Below the pieces are notes generated by a model, which saw nothing but the letters and a program-made list of their open reading frames with translations, had not been told where the DNA came from and did not search any database. A stretch of 64,000 nt of DNA. Origin: CATOSP01 sp965205385. GTDB lineage: Bacteria > Chloroflexota > Dehalococcoidia > Lucifugimonadales > UBA3495. Where the stretch lies: the NCBI GenBank assembly GCA_965205385.1, contig CBDBGS010000007.1:248001-312000 (forward strand), read 5' to 3'. The translations under genes were made by a program, and so were the position numbers. Of this stretch, positions 56,416 through 64,000 are shown piece by piece; the stretch's first letter is position 1, and every line of letters begins with the position of its first letter.

Positions 56416-57735
56416 ATGTGGCGTCTTATCATCGTCCCGGTCCTGGCCGTCATCGTATTCGCGGCGTCATATTTCTACTTCTACACCGGCAGCGGCTACA
56501 GCGCCCCGCCCTCCCCGGAGGCCCCGGTAGCCCACCTGACCGCCCCGGTTTCCACGGTTGGGGACTTCGAGGACGCCCCACGGGCCAGTATCGGCACCCT
56601 GGTGGTGGACGGGCTCCACGGCAACAACACCTCCAGGGCGGAGCTTTCGGCCTTCCTCTCCCTGGTCGCGGACCGCGGCTATGAAGTGAAGGTGCTGGGG
56701 GAGTCGGCCCGGTTCGGCGGCTTCCTGAGTTCCGACCCCTCTGCCAGCTTCAAGCGGCTGGAGGAGGAGTTGCGCGGGGCCGACAGTCTGCTGGTGGCCG
56801 TGCCCCAGGACCGCTACAGCCCAGATGAGATAGACCTGGTGGAGGAGTTCGTCGCCCGCAAGGGCGGAAAGCTGCTCCTGATCGGAGACACCACCCGGAG
56901 AAACGAGGTCAATACCCTGGCGGGCCGCTTCGGCGTGGCCTTCCAACCCGACTACCTGTTCAACACCGTCGAGTACGACCTGAATTTCCAAAACGTCATC
57001 GTGAGGGACTTCCTGCCCAGCGAGATCACAAGGGGCGTGGGACAGATATCCCTCTACTCCACAAGCTCCATCAAGGGACCCAAGCCGGGCCTGGCGGTGG
57101 CCGACGGCAACACCCGCTCCTCCATGTCCGAGTCGCCGGGACCCTTCTACCCCCTGGTTCAGGCCGGGGATGACCGGGTGCTGGCCCTGGGCGACCTGAC
57201 CTTCATGGTCCCGCCGAGGAACTCGGTGCTGGACAACAACCGGCTTCTGGCCAACATCGCCGATTTCCTTACCCGGTCGGAGAGGGAGTTCGCGCTGTCG
57301 GACTTCCCCCACTTCTTCAGGGGCGGGGTGGACATCCTTCTGGGCCGTCCCGAGCTTCTGGACCTGGCGTCCAGCCTGGGGGAGGACATCTCCAGCGCCA
57401 CGGCGGCCTCGGCCACGGTGGCCACGGCGGAGGACAGCTCCAGGGACAGTGTGTTCCTTGGCCTCTACGATGACGCGGCGGAGGTGGCCCAGTACCTGCA
57501 GTTGGCTGGGGTCCAGGTAGGTGGGATAGACGGCAGCCTGCGCACCCCGTTCACCGCCGGCATGGACACCCCGGACACCGGGGTCATTCTGCTGCGCGAA
57601 ACCGATGGGCGCCGCGTCTTGGTGGCGCTGGCCGACTCCCGGAAGTCTCTTGACGAGTTGGTGTCCCAACTCCGGTCTGGAGGATTCCGCGACGGCCTGG
57701 TGGGCGATTTTGTAGGAGTGTACCGTTTCAAATGA
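56416..57735 (+). CDS. Anchored GATase1-like (DUF4350-like) protein
   Basis: 439 aa. N-terminal signal anchor (IIVPVLAVIVFAASYFYFYTG). The extracytoplasmic part has a Rossmann-like core: GTLVVDGLHGNNTSRAELSAFLSLVADRGYEVKVL, ADSLLVAVPQDRYSPDEIDLVEEFVARKGGKLLLIGDTTRR, and VLALGDLTFMVPPRNSVLDNNRLLANIADFL, the layout of DUF4350/GATase1-like sensor domains. Residues 320-439 form a second smaller domain. It lies one base after the protease and overlaps the next gene by 4 bp (ATGA). Role unknown; it may be an adaptor to the protease. Confidence 0.8.
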   Translation: MWRLIIVPVLAVIVFAASYFYFYTGSGYSAPPSPEAPVAHLTAPVSTVGDFEDAPRASIGTLVVDGLHGNNTSRAELSAFLSLVADRGYEVKVLGESARFGGFLSSDPSASFKRLEEELRGADSLLVAVPQDRYSPDEIDLVEEFVARKGGKLLLIGDTTRRNEVNTLAGRFGVAFQPDYLFNTVEYDLNFQNVIVRDFLPSEITRGVGQISLYSTSSIKGPKPGLAVADGNTRSSMSESPGPFYPLVQAGDDRVLALGDLTFMVPPRNSVLDNNRLLANIADFLTRSEREFALSDFPHFFRGGVDILLGRPELLDLASSLGEDISSATAASATVATAEDSSRDSVFLGLYDDAAEVAQYLQLAGVQVGGIDGSLRTPFTAGMDTPDTGVILLRETDGRRVLVALADSRKSLDELVSQLRSGGFRDGLVGDFVGVYRFK

Positions 57736-59453
57736 TGACCACTAAACGGCTCACCGGCTTGTTGGCCCTGGGCTTTATCCTGCTCCTGGCCCTGGCCCTG
57801 GCCCTGGCCCTGGCCTGCACGGCCCAGCAGAGGGCGGAGCCCTTCACGCCGCCGGAGCCCACCGCCGCGCCGGACATAGCGGCCACCGTCACCGCCCGGG
57901 ACCGGGCCCTGCCCCAGGGAGGCCCGGAGCCCACGCCTGTGCCCGCGAGCGTTAGCCAGGCGGCTAGCGAGTTCGCCGCGTCCTACGCATCCCTGTCACA
58001 AGATTGGGAGGGGGTACACCGGGACCTGGACACCTGGCGGCAGGGTCTTACCTCCTGCGACGCAAGCTCGGTGCGGGTGGCCTTGCGGGGTTTCTCCGGC
58101 GATTTCAGCGCCGTTTCCCGCGTCGCCGCCGGCCTCTCCCGGCACCCGTCGGTCAGAGGCATGTCAGACCAGCTAATCGAGGCCGCCCGGCAGGAAGAAG
58201 CCGCCCTTCGCCGCCTGCGGGACACCTGGCGGCCGGGACAGCCCGGCCCCGCTTCGGAACCCGAGGCAGCGTCCTCTTCGTTTGGCGGCAACGGCAGTAG
58301 CGGGGAATCGGACAAGGATAACGGCGCCAACGGTACGGCCGCGGCCGCTCTTCAACCCGGCTTCGAGGGTGTGGCCCAGGCCCGCGCCAACGCCCTGGCC
58401 CTCAGGAAAAGCGTGGCGGACCAGCTAAGCGACCTACAGGTCATGACCGGCGCGGACGCCGAGGCCCAGGTAGCGGCCTTCGCCACCGCTTTCGGCGCCC
58501 TCGGCGAACAGTGGGACCAGTTCCAAGCCGACTACGATTCCTTCCGCGCCGCCCAGCCGGGCCAGACCCCCGAGGGGAGTCTGGAAGGCTTGAACCGGCT
58601 GTTGGACCAACACCGCGAGCTAGTCTTGCTCCATAGGTCCCTGCCCTCCGGGGCCAATACCCGCTACGCGTCCGACGTGCTGGCCGAAGCGGTGCAGGAT
58701 GAGGACTCGGCCCTGCGCCGGTTGCGCGGTTCCTTCCAGCAGGGAGGGGACAGTGAGGGCGGCGCCGGCGGAGACTCCGGGCTTGGGTTGTTCTCGGGCC
58801 TGTTCGGACTGCCTGTTCCAGGAGACGCGGCGGAACAAACGCCGGAGAACGGAGAGGGTGGCATGGAAGAGTCTTCCACGCCCACCCCCGCGCCCGAAGG
58901 CAACGGCCCCCCGGAGGTAGAGGTGAGCATCCAGGCTGGAGACCCCGGATTGTTCGACGCCTTTGACGAGCAGTTGGGGTTGACCAACCAGGCCCGCCGC
59001 GAAGCGGGCCTCGCCCTGGCCGGAGCGGTGTCCGCCGCTTCCGCCGACAGCCGGGCGGCGGTGACCAGCTTCACCATCGGCCATGACGGCCTGGTGCGTA
59101 GTTGGGACGGCTTCCACGGTGACTACGATAGTTGGATGGCCACCGAGGGAGGCTGCGACCGGGCCGAGGTGACGGCGGCCATCGGCGGGTTCGCTCTGCG
59201 GATGGGGGAGATCGCCGCGTCGGCCAGGCAATTGCCCAAGGCCGCGCCGCTGCGCCCCCTGGGGGAACTCACGGTCGAAGCCGCACAGCGCGAGGAAGAA
59301 GCCCTGAGAGAGTTGCGCGGCGGTTGGAGCCCCTTCGACGCCTCGGTCTACCAGGGGTTGGACCGTGAGATCACCGCCTCGGGCAAGATGAGGCGCCAGG
59401 TCTCCCTGGGAATCCTGGAGCTTCTCGACCGCTACGGCATCTCCGGGTCTTAG
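57732..59453 (+). CDS. Lipoprotein with three copies of an unrecognised helical repeat domain
   Basis: 573 aa, start overlapping the previous stop. Signal peptide LALALALAC (lipobox Cys29) is encoded by a tandem CTGGCC run. A PDIAATVTARDRAL motif precedes three homologous modules at about residues 80-167, 250-336 and 446-532. Each has W(D/E)(G/Q)xxxDxD(T/S)(W/F), an acidic or Cys-containing middle, and ends (E)AAxxE(E/D)xALRxLRxxW. Low-complexity Gly/Ser/Glu/Pro linkers separate them. Predicted all-helical, outward-facing. No known family recognised. Confidence 0.85.
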   Translation: MMTTKRLTGLLALGFILLLALALALALACTAQQRAEPFTPPEPTAAPDIAATVTARDRALPQGGPEPTPVPASVSQAASEFAASYASLSQDWEGVHRDLDTWRQGLTSCDASSVRVALRGFSGDFSAVSRVAAGLSRHPSVRGMSDQLIEAARQEEAALRRLRDTWRPGQPGPASEPEAASSSFGGNGSSGESDKDNGANGTAAAALQPGFEGVAQARANALALRKSVADQLSDLQVMTGADAEAQVAAFATAFGALGEQWDQFQADYDSFRAAQPGQTPEGSLEGLNRLLDQHRELVLLHRSLPSGANTRYASDVLAEAVQDEDSALRRLRGSFQQGGDSEGGAGGDSGLGLFSGLFGLPVPGDAAEQTPENGEGGMEESSTPTPAPEGNGPPEVEVSIQAGDPGLFDAFDEQLGLTNQARREAGLALAGAVSAASADSRAAVTSFTIGHDGLVRSWDGFHGDYDSWMATEGGCDRAEVTAAIGGFALRMGEIAASARQLPKAAPLRPLGELTVEAAQREEEALRELRGGWSPFDASVYQGLDREITASGKMRRQVSLGILELLDRYGISGS

Positions 59454-59478
59454 ACCGCTGGGCGAATGTAGTCCCCAG

Positions 59479-59505
59479 GGCATTTCATTGTGAAAATGAA
59501 ATGCC
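59479..59505. terminator. Perfect hairpin after the three-gene operon
   Basis: GGCATTTCAT and ATGAAATGCC, a perfect 10 bp stem with a 7 nt loop, 26 bp after the stop and facing the convergent aroC end at 59651. There is no T-tract, so termination is inferred from position. Confidence 0.5.
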
Positions 59506-59650
59506 GATTAAGGCCGTTAACCCTGTTCATGCTGAACGGAGTGTAGGGGAGCCCAAGGACTGGCCAAACTGGAAACGGCCCTTCGACTTCACTCAAGGCG
59601 AGCGGGGCAACAACTAAGGAAAGGCCCTGGGGTACGCCTCTCCAGCGACC

Positions 59651-60832
59651 TTACCGGTAGATCTTCCTGGGTCCGACGGTCTTCATGTAACCTTCGTAGT
59701 TGCGGCGGGTCTCGGAGATCGAGTCGCCGCCGAACTTTTCCATGAACGCGTCGGCCAGCACCATCGCAACCATCGCCTCGCCAATAACTCCCGCAGGGGG
59801 CACTTGACATACGTCGGACCGCTCAAAGTGGGCCTGCACCGGTTCCCCCGTGTCCAGATCAACCGAGGGCAACGGGTTACGTAGAGTGGCGATGGGTTTG
59901 ATCGCGAACCTGGCTATGACGGGCATCCCCGTGGTCATCCCGCCTTCGGTACCTCCGGAACGGTTGGTATTGCGTTGCCAGGGGTTGTCCGGGTCAGTAA
60001 CCGGCTCGATGACGTCCTGAAACTCGGAGCCACGCCTGCTGATGGCGGCCCAGCCTTCACCGATGGAAACGGCCTTTACGGCGTTAATCGACATGAGAGC
60101 CTGGGCGATGCGGGCGTCGATTTTTCGGTCCCAGTGAACGTGGGAACCAAGACCTATGGGGACGCCTTCGGCCACTACTTCCACCGTACCACCGACCGTA
60201 TCCCCTGCCTCCTTCGCGTCGTCGATTTCGACCATCATGCGAGCGGCAGCTTCGGCATCGGCGCAGCGGACCGGCGATTCCTCCACCTCGTCCCAATCAA
60301 CGGTCCCCTGGGGCTCCGCCCAGACCGGTCCGATTGAGATGGCATGGCTGTGGAACTTGATTCCGAATTCCTCCAGCAAACGCATGGATATCGATCCCGC
60401 GGCTACCCTGGCGGCCGTCTCCCGGGCGCTGGCCCGCTCCAGGGAGTTGCGCACGTCGTCGAAACCGTACTTCATGGTGCCTGGCAGGTCGGCATGGCCG
60501 GGTCGAATTCGGGTGACGCGGGCATTCCGGCCTTCCTGAGATGGGTTCTCCACGTATTCGACGGCCATAGCTTCTTGCCAGTTGACCCAGTCCTTGTTTT
60601 CCATAGTCATGCCGATAGGACTCCCTAGGGTGTACCCGTGGCGCACGCCGGAAATTATGCTTGCCCGGTCCTGCTCGATGAGCATCCGGCCACCCCGGCC
60701 ATAACCCCGCTGCCTGCGAGCTAACTGGACTCCGATATAGTCTTCGCTAATGGGCAATGCAGCAGGGACGCCTTCGACGATTATCACCAGGCCTTGTCCA
60801 TGAGACTCGCCAGCCGTGAACCAACGGATCAT
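59651..60832 (-). CDS. aroC: Chorismate synthase
   Basis: 393 aa from ATG 60832 (GGAG upstream; an earlier in-frame start at 60850 is possible). Last step of the shikimate pathway: EPSP to chorismate, using reduced FMN. Motifs: FTAGESHGQGLVIIVEGVPA, GRGGRMLIEQDRASIISGVRHG, the ASARETAARVAAG signature, and RSGGTEGGMTTGMPV, followed by DVCQVPPAGVIGEAMVAMVLAD. Downstream of aroE and valS on the same strand with about 200 bp between aroE and aroC. Confidence 0.95.
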   Translation of the reverse strand: MIRWFTAGESHGQGLVIIVEGVPAALPISEDYIGVQLARRQRGYGRGGRMLIEQDRASIISGVRHGYTLGSPIGMTMENKDWVNWQEAMAVEYVENPSQEGRNARVTRIRPGHADLPGTMKYGFDDVRNSLERASARETAARVAAGSISMRLLEEFGIKFHSHAISIGPVWAEPQGTVDWDEVEESPVRCADAEAAARMMVEIDDAKEAGDTVGGTVEVVAEGVPIGLGSHVHWDRKIDARIAQALMSINAVKAVSIGEGWAAISRRGSEFQDVIEPVTDPDNPWQRNTNRSGGTEGGMTTGMPVIARFAIKPIATLRNPLPSVDLDTGEPVQAHFERSDVCQVPPAGVIGEAMVAMVLADAFMEKFGGDSISETRRNYEGYMKTVGPRKIYR

Positions 60833-61034
60833 ATCGTGTTCTCCAAGCACCAGATAGGGGAACGGGACATAGAACCAGGGGCGTTCGATTGTCCGTCTGA
60901 ACTGTGATTTCTCTGATTCCGGGATTTATATGATTGGAAATCATCCGAATCCCAAAATCCTGTGAATCCCGGTTCGGACAACTGGGCCGATAATCGAATG
61001 ACGCTAGACATAGTACGGCGGTGCCCGGCGGTCG

Positions 61035-61898
61035 TCAGCGGGACGCCATCGCCCGTGTTGCCGCATCCAGCATCACATCCACCGGGGCCGGCTGACCGGT
61101 CCACATCTCGAAGGAATCCGCACCCTGGTACACCAACATATGAATCCCGCCCAGGCACTTCGCGCCCGCGGCGTTGGCCTCTCGCAAGAGGGGGGTGTCC
61201 AGGGGATTATATACCAGGTCGTTGACCAGGGCCGCGGAAGGAATTTGCTCGCGGGAGAGGGGGGAGCCCGCCTCGTCGGGGCCGTGGCTCATGCCGACGG
61301 AAGTACAGTTGACGATTAGCGCGGCCGCCGATGCGCCATCATCCAGACCGGAACCGGTTAATTCAATGGCGTTGGCCTGAACGCCACCGGCCAAGGCTAG
61401 CTCGGCCAGCCGTTGGGCCCTTGCCAACGTGCGGTTCGCAATGGTCAGGTGTCCCACACCCTGCCTGACGAGGGCGAGGACAACGCCTCGGGCCGCGCCG
61501 CCCGCTCCGAGAATGAGGACCCGGCGTCCGGCTGGGTCCAACCCGCCGACCTCCCGGAGCGCCCGCAAAAAGCCGGAGCCGTCAGTGTTGTGACCCGTGA
61601 GCATTCCATCGCGATTGACTATGGTATTCACCGCCCCGGCGCTGGAGGCCCATTCATCTACGTGGTCCAGATGCGGGACAACTGCTTCTTTATGAGGAAC
61701 GGTGACGTTTATGCCAAGGACGCCAGCAGAGCGAAGCTGCCGGACGAATTCTCCCACGTCGTCGGGCGCGACCTGGTAGGCGCGGTAGGAAGCGTCGATG
61801 CCCAGATGGTCCAACGCCGCCTGCTGGAACAGTGGCGATATGGAGTGTCCTATAGGGTCACCGATTATCCCCAGCTTGCTATCCACAGGGTCCCACAT
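61035..61898 (-). CDS. aroE: Shikimate dehydrogenase
   Basis: 287 aa. NADPH-dependent reduction of 3-dehydroshikimate. Substrate motif DPIGHSISPLFQQAAL, the catalytic Lys in INVTVPHKEAVVPHLD, GAVNTIV, HNTDGSGFLRAL with the catalytic Asp, and the cofactor loop LILGAGGAARGVVLAL followed by IANRTLARAQRLAE. The Asn-Arg-Thr after strand 2 marks NADP preference. Begins 15 bp after the valS stop, so it is translated from the valS transcript. Confidence 0.96.
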   Translation of the reverse strand: MWDPVDSKLGIIGDPIGHSISPLFQQAALDHLGIDASYRAYQVAPDDVGEFVRQLRSAGVLGINVTVPHKEAVVPHLDHVDEWASSAGAVNTIVNRDGMLTGHNTDGSGFLRALREVGGLDPAGRRVLILGAGGAARGVVLALVRQGVGHLTIANRTLARAQRLAELALAGGVQANAIELTGSGLDDGASAAALIVNCTSVGMSHGPDEAGSPLSREQIPSAALVNDLVYNPLDTPLLREANAAGAKCLGGIHMLVYQGADSFEMWTGQPAPVDVMLDAATRAMASR

Positions 61899-61913
61899 CC
61901 ATGAACGGACTGG

Positions 61914-64000
61914 TTAGCTCTCTAGCTGGGCTAGGATTTCACCAAGCCGCTGGCTCGTTTCTTGGAGAGACTTCAATCGTTCCTGTTCGGTCGCCACGAC
62001 GTCGGGACGCGCCTTGGCCAGGAATTCGGGTTTTGAGACCAGGTTGGATACCCGGTCCAGGTTTCGCTGGCAGTCTTCAAGCTCCTTGCGCAGCCGCTGA
62101 GCTTCGATAGGCAGGTCAACCACGCCCTCCAGGGGAAGGCGCACCACCAGGGGGTTGATTAGGAGGGTAATCCCTTTCGGCTGTCCGGTACTCGTGGAGC
62201 CGGCGGAAACGATGCTCAACGGCTCGATTCTCGTCAGGCTGCGGATGACTTCCGCCTCTTCCTCAATGGCGTTCTGAAGATCGTCCGCTTCCACAACCGC
62301 TTCCAGGTATTGGCCGGGGGGAATTCGTAATTGGGCACGGGTGTTCCGGACCGCCCTCACGGTCTGCATCACCAGGGACATTTCGCCTTCGGCCTGGCTG
62401 TCCTCGTAACCCTCGGTCACCTCGGGGTACGTGGAGACCATTATCGACGGCGAAAGTTCACCCTCCGAAGGCAATAGGTCCACCAGGTTCTGCCATATCT
62501 CTTCGGTGATAAACGGCATAAAGGGGTGGAGCAGTCTAAGGGTACGTTCGAGCACGTGGGCCAGTGTGGGCAGCGGGGAGGGAGCCAGACCGGAACGAGT
62601 CCGGATTTTGGCCATCTCGATGTACCAGTCGCAGAAATCGTTCCAGATGAAGTCGTAAAGCTGCTGCTGGGCCTCTCCCAGCTCGAAGGTTTCCAGGGAA
62701 CGGCTCACCCCTTCAATGGCGCGGTTGAGCCTTCCGACGATCCACCGGTCCTCCCGGTGCTCCGGCCGGTAGCCGTCGGACCACGGCCCCATACCGGTCT
62801 GGCCGTCAACGTTGGTCATGACGAACCGGGCGGCGTTCCAGACCTTGTTTGCGAAATTGCGCGCCGATTCCAACTTGCCTTCGGTGAGACGCAAGTCGTT
62901 GCCGGGCGCGGTGCCGGTGGTCAACGCGAACCGCAGGGCATCGGTGCCGTACTTGTCGATGAGTTCCAGGGGGTCCAAAACGTTGCCCCTGGTCTTGCTC
63001 ATCTTCGCACCCGAGCCGTCCCGGACCATTCCATGCAAGAACACCGTGCGGAAGGGGACTTGTCCCGTATTTTCCAGCCCCATCATTATCATCCGGGCGA
63101 CCCAGAAGAAAAGGATGTCGTACCCGGTTTCCATCACCGCCGTCGGGTAGAAATAGTCGAGGTCGTCGGTCTTGGCGGGCCAACCCAGGGTGGAGTGGGG
63201 CCATAGGCCAGAGCTAAACCAGGTGTCCAGGACATCGGGGTCCTGATATATATCCACCGAGCCGCAGGAGGCGCAGCTTGACGGGTCTTCCATGGCCGAG
63301 GTCTGCTGCCCGCAGGCGCCGCAGTACCAGACCGGGATCCGGTGCCCCCACCAGAGCTGGCGGCTGATGCACCAGTCCCGTATGTTTTCCAGCCAGTTGA
63401 GGTAAACGCGGGTGAAGCGTTCGGGGACGATGTTGATATCCCCGTTGGCGACGGCGGCGTATGCCCGTCCCGCGATGCTGTCCGGTTCGTCGTGATGGCC
63501 CACGTTTACGAACCACTGCAGGCTAATCAACGGTTCCACGACGGTACTGCAACGCTGGCATGTGCCAATGGCGTTGCTGTGATGTTCGACTTTCTCCAGC
63601 AGCCCCAGGGCATCCAGCTCAGCCGCCACGTCTTCCCTGGCCTGGAACCGCTCGACGCCCTGGTATTTTCCGGCCTCTTCGGTCATGTTGCCGTCAAAAC
63701 CGACCACATTGATGAATTCCAGGTTATGGCGAATCCCTACCTCGAAGTCCATCGCGTCGTGGGACGGAGTCACCTTCAGTGCGCCGGACCCAAACTCAGG
63801 GGTAATTCCCTCGTCGCCGACGATGGGGATAATGCGCCCCATAATGGGAAGGGTTACGCTCTTCCCAACAAGATGCTTGTAGCGTTCATCTTCGGGGTGA
63901 ACGGCTACCGCGGTGTCGCCCAGCATGGTTTCCGGGCGGGTCGTGGCCACGGTGATGTAGGAGTCGCCGCCGCCGGTTGAGGCATCGCTCAAGGGATAGT
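61914..64000 (-). CDS. valS: Valyl-tRNA synthetase, 3' part
   Basis: The gene continues beyond the window edge; about 695 C-terminal residues are present. The editing domain starts at once (YITVATTRPETMLGDTAVAVHPED), then the zinc-like Cys pairs in YCGACGQQ and CASCG, the class I signature KMSKTRGNVLDP (Thr in place of the second Ser), the anticodon domain with FCDWYIEMAKIR and LLHPFMPFITEEIWQ, and the C-terminal coiled coil ending AKARPDVVATEQERLKSLQE. The HIGH motif is outside. First known gene of the valS-aroE group. Confidence 0.96.
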   Translation of the reverse strand, partial: YPLSDASTGGGDSYITVATTRPETMLGDTAVAVHPEDERYKHLVGKSVTLPIMGRIIPIVGDEGITPEFGSGALKVTPSHDAMDFEVGIRHNLEFINVVGFDGNMTEEAGKYQGVERFQAREDVAAELDALGLLEKVEHHSNAIGTCQRCSTVVEPLISLQWFVNVGHHDEPDSIAGRAYAAVANGDINIVPERFTRVYLNWLENIRDWCISRQLWWGHRIPVWYCGACGQQTSAMEDPSSCASCGSVDIYQDPDVLDTWFSSGLWPHSTLGWPAKTDDLDYFYPTAVMETGYDILFFWVARMIMMGLENTGQVPFRTVFLHGMVRDGSGAKMSKTRGNVLDPLELIDKYGTDALRFALTTGTAPGNDLRLTEGKLESARNFANKVWNAARFVMTNVDGQTGMGPWSDGYRPEHREDRWIVGRLNRAIEGVSRSLETFELGEAQQQLYDFIWNDFCDWYIEMAKIRTRSGLAPSPLPTLAHVLERTLRLLHPFMPFITEEIWQNLVDLLPSEGELSPSIMVSTYPEVTEGYEDSQAEGEMSLVMQTVRAVRNTRAQLRIPPGQYLEAVVEADDLQNAIEEEAEVIRSLTRIEPLSIVSAGSTSTGQPKGITLLINPLVVRLPLEGVVDLPIEAQRLRKELEDCQRNLDRVSNLVSKPEFLAKARPDVVATEQERLKSLQETSQRLGEILAQLES

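Noticed and set aside
56467..57669. 400-codon minus-strand open frame, and a similar 285-codon one at 55383-56240
   Set aside because: Antisense shadows of the GATase-like and S49 protease genes, which have signal anchors, family motifs and coupled starts.

Overview
The window looks like a chromosomal piece of a Chloroflexota bacterium, most likely a Dehalococcoidia/SAR202-type lineage. This is inferred from the high GC content, the 23S rRNA gene with no 16S or 5S beside it, the dense set of catabolic families (LLM flavin oxidoreductases, isocitrate lyase/PEP-mutase enzymes, MmgE/PrpD, SDR, enoyl-CoA hydratase), and lipoproteins with threonine/proline-rich linkers. No taxonomic marker was compared, so this is an inference.

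1-21.6 kb is mostly intact housekeeping and catabolic DNA: mnmA-rnhB-yraN, a complete HicBA pair, an LLM oxidoreductase/PEP-mutase operon, ilvE, plsY, a degenerate PAP2 protein, an MmgE/PrpD protein, a MOSC protein, an enoyl-CoA hydratase, and a second hicBA whose toxin carries an amber codon. It also holds repeats: a MITE-like element with 8-bp target duplications, and a separate 84-90 bp element that sits inside palindromes.

22.0-26.0 kb is a solitary 23S rRNA gene with its own consensus promoter, a terminator-like hairpin in the leader and a long processing stem. It is interrupted by an ORF-less group I intron of about 371 nt after the position matching E. coli U1923. An initiator tRNA-Met and an intrinsic terminator follow.

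26.0-44.8 kb is an accessory region rich in decay. It has relics of IS21-, IS3-, IS5-, IS1182- and perhaps ISAs1-type transposases, fused fragments of DUF1538, metallo-beta-lactamase and glyoxalase genes, two copies of the typA tail (one holding a perfect 9 x 15 bp tandem repeat), a frameshifted MFS gene and a frameshifted alpha-2-macroglobulin gene. Intact genes here are a large lipoprotein and a spermidine-synthase-like membrane protein. A substrate-binding-protein gene at 43.5 kb is open except for one in-frame UGA followed by a bSECIS-like hairpin.

44.8-64 kb is mostly intact: an MFS exporter, a trypsin-like lipoprotein protease, a retropepsin-like protein, a class III aminotransferase, a thioredoxin-fold lipoprotein whose first CxxC cysteine is UGA (candidate selenoprotein with a bSECIS-like hairpin), a TPR protein, a broken acyl-CoA dehydrogenase, an SDR, and a second MITE copy directly upstream of a TTGACA/TATGAT promoter. 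That promoter serves a tight three-gene envelope operon (S49 protease, GATase-like anchored protein, three-repeat lipoprotein). The window ends with aroC, aroE and the 3' part of valS on the minus strand.

The best leads are the candidate selenoproteins, the 23S intron, the two nested mobile-repeat families and the S49/GATase-like/three-repeat operon.
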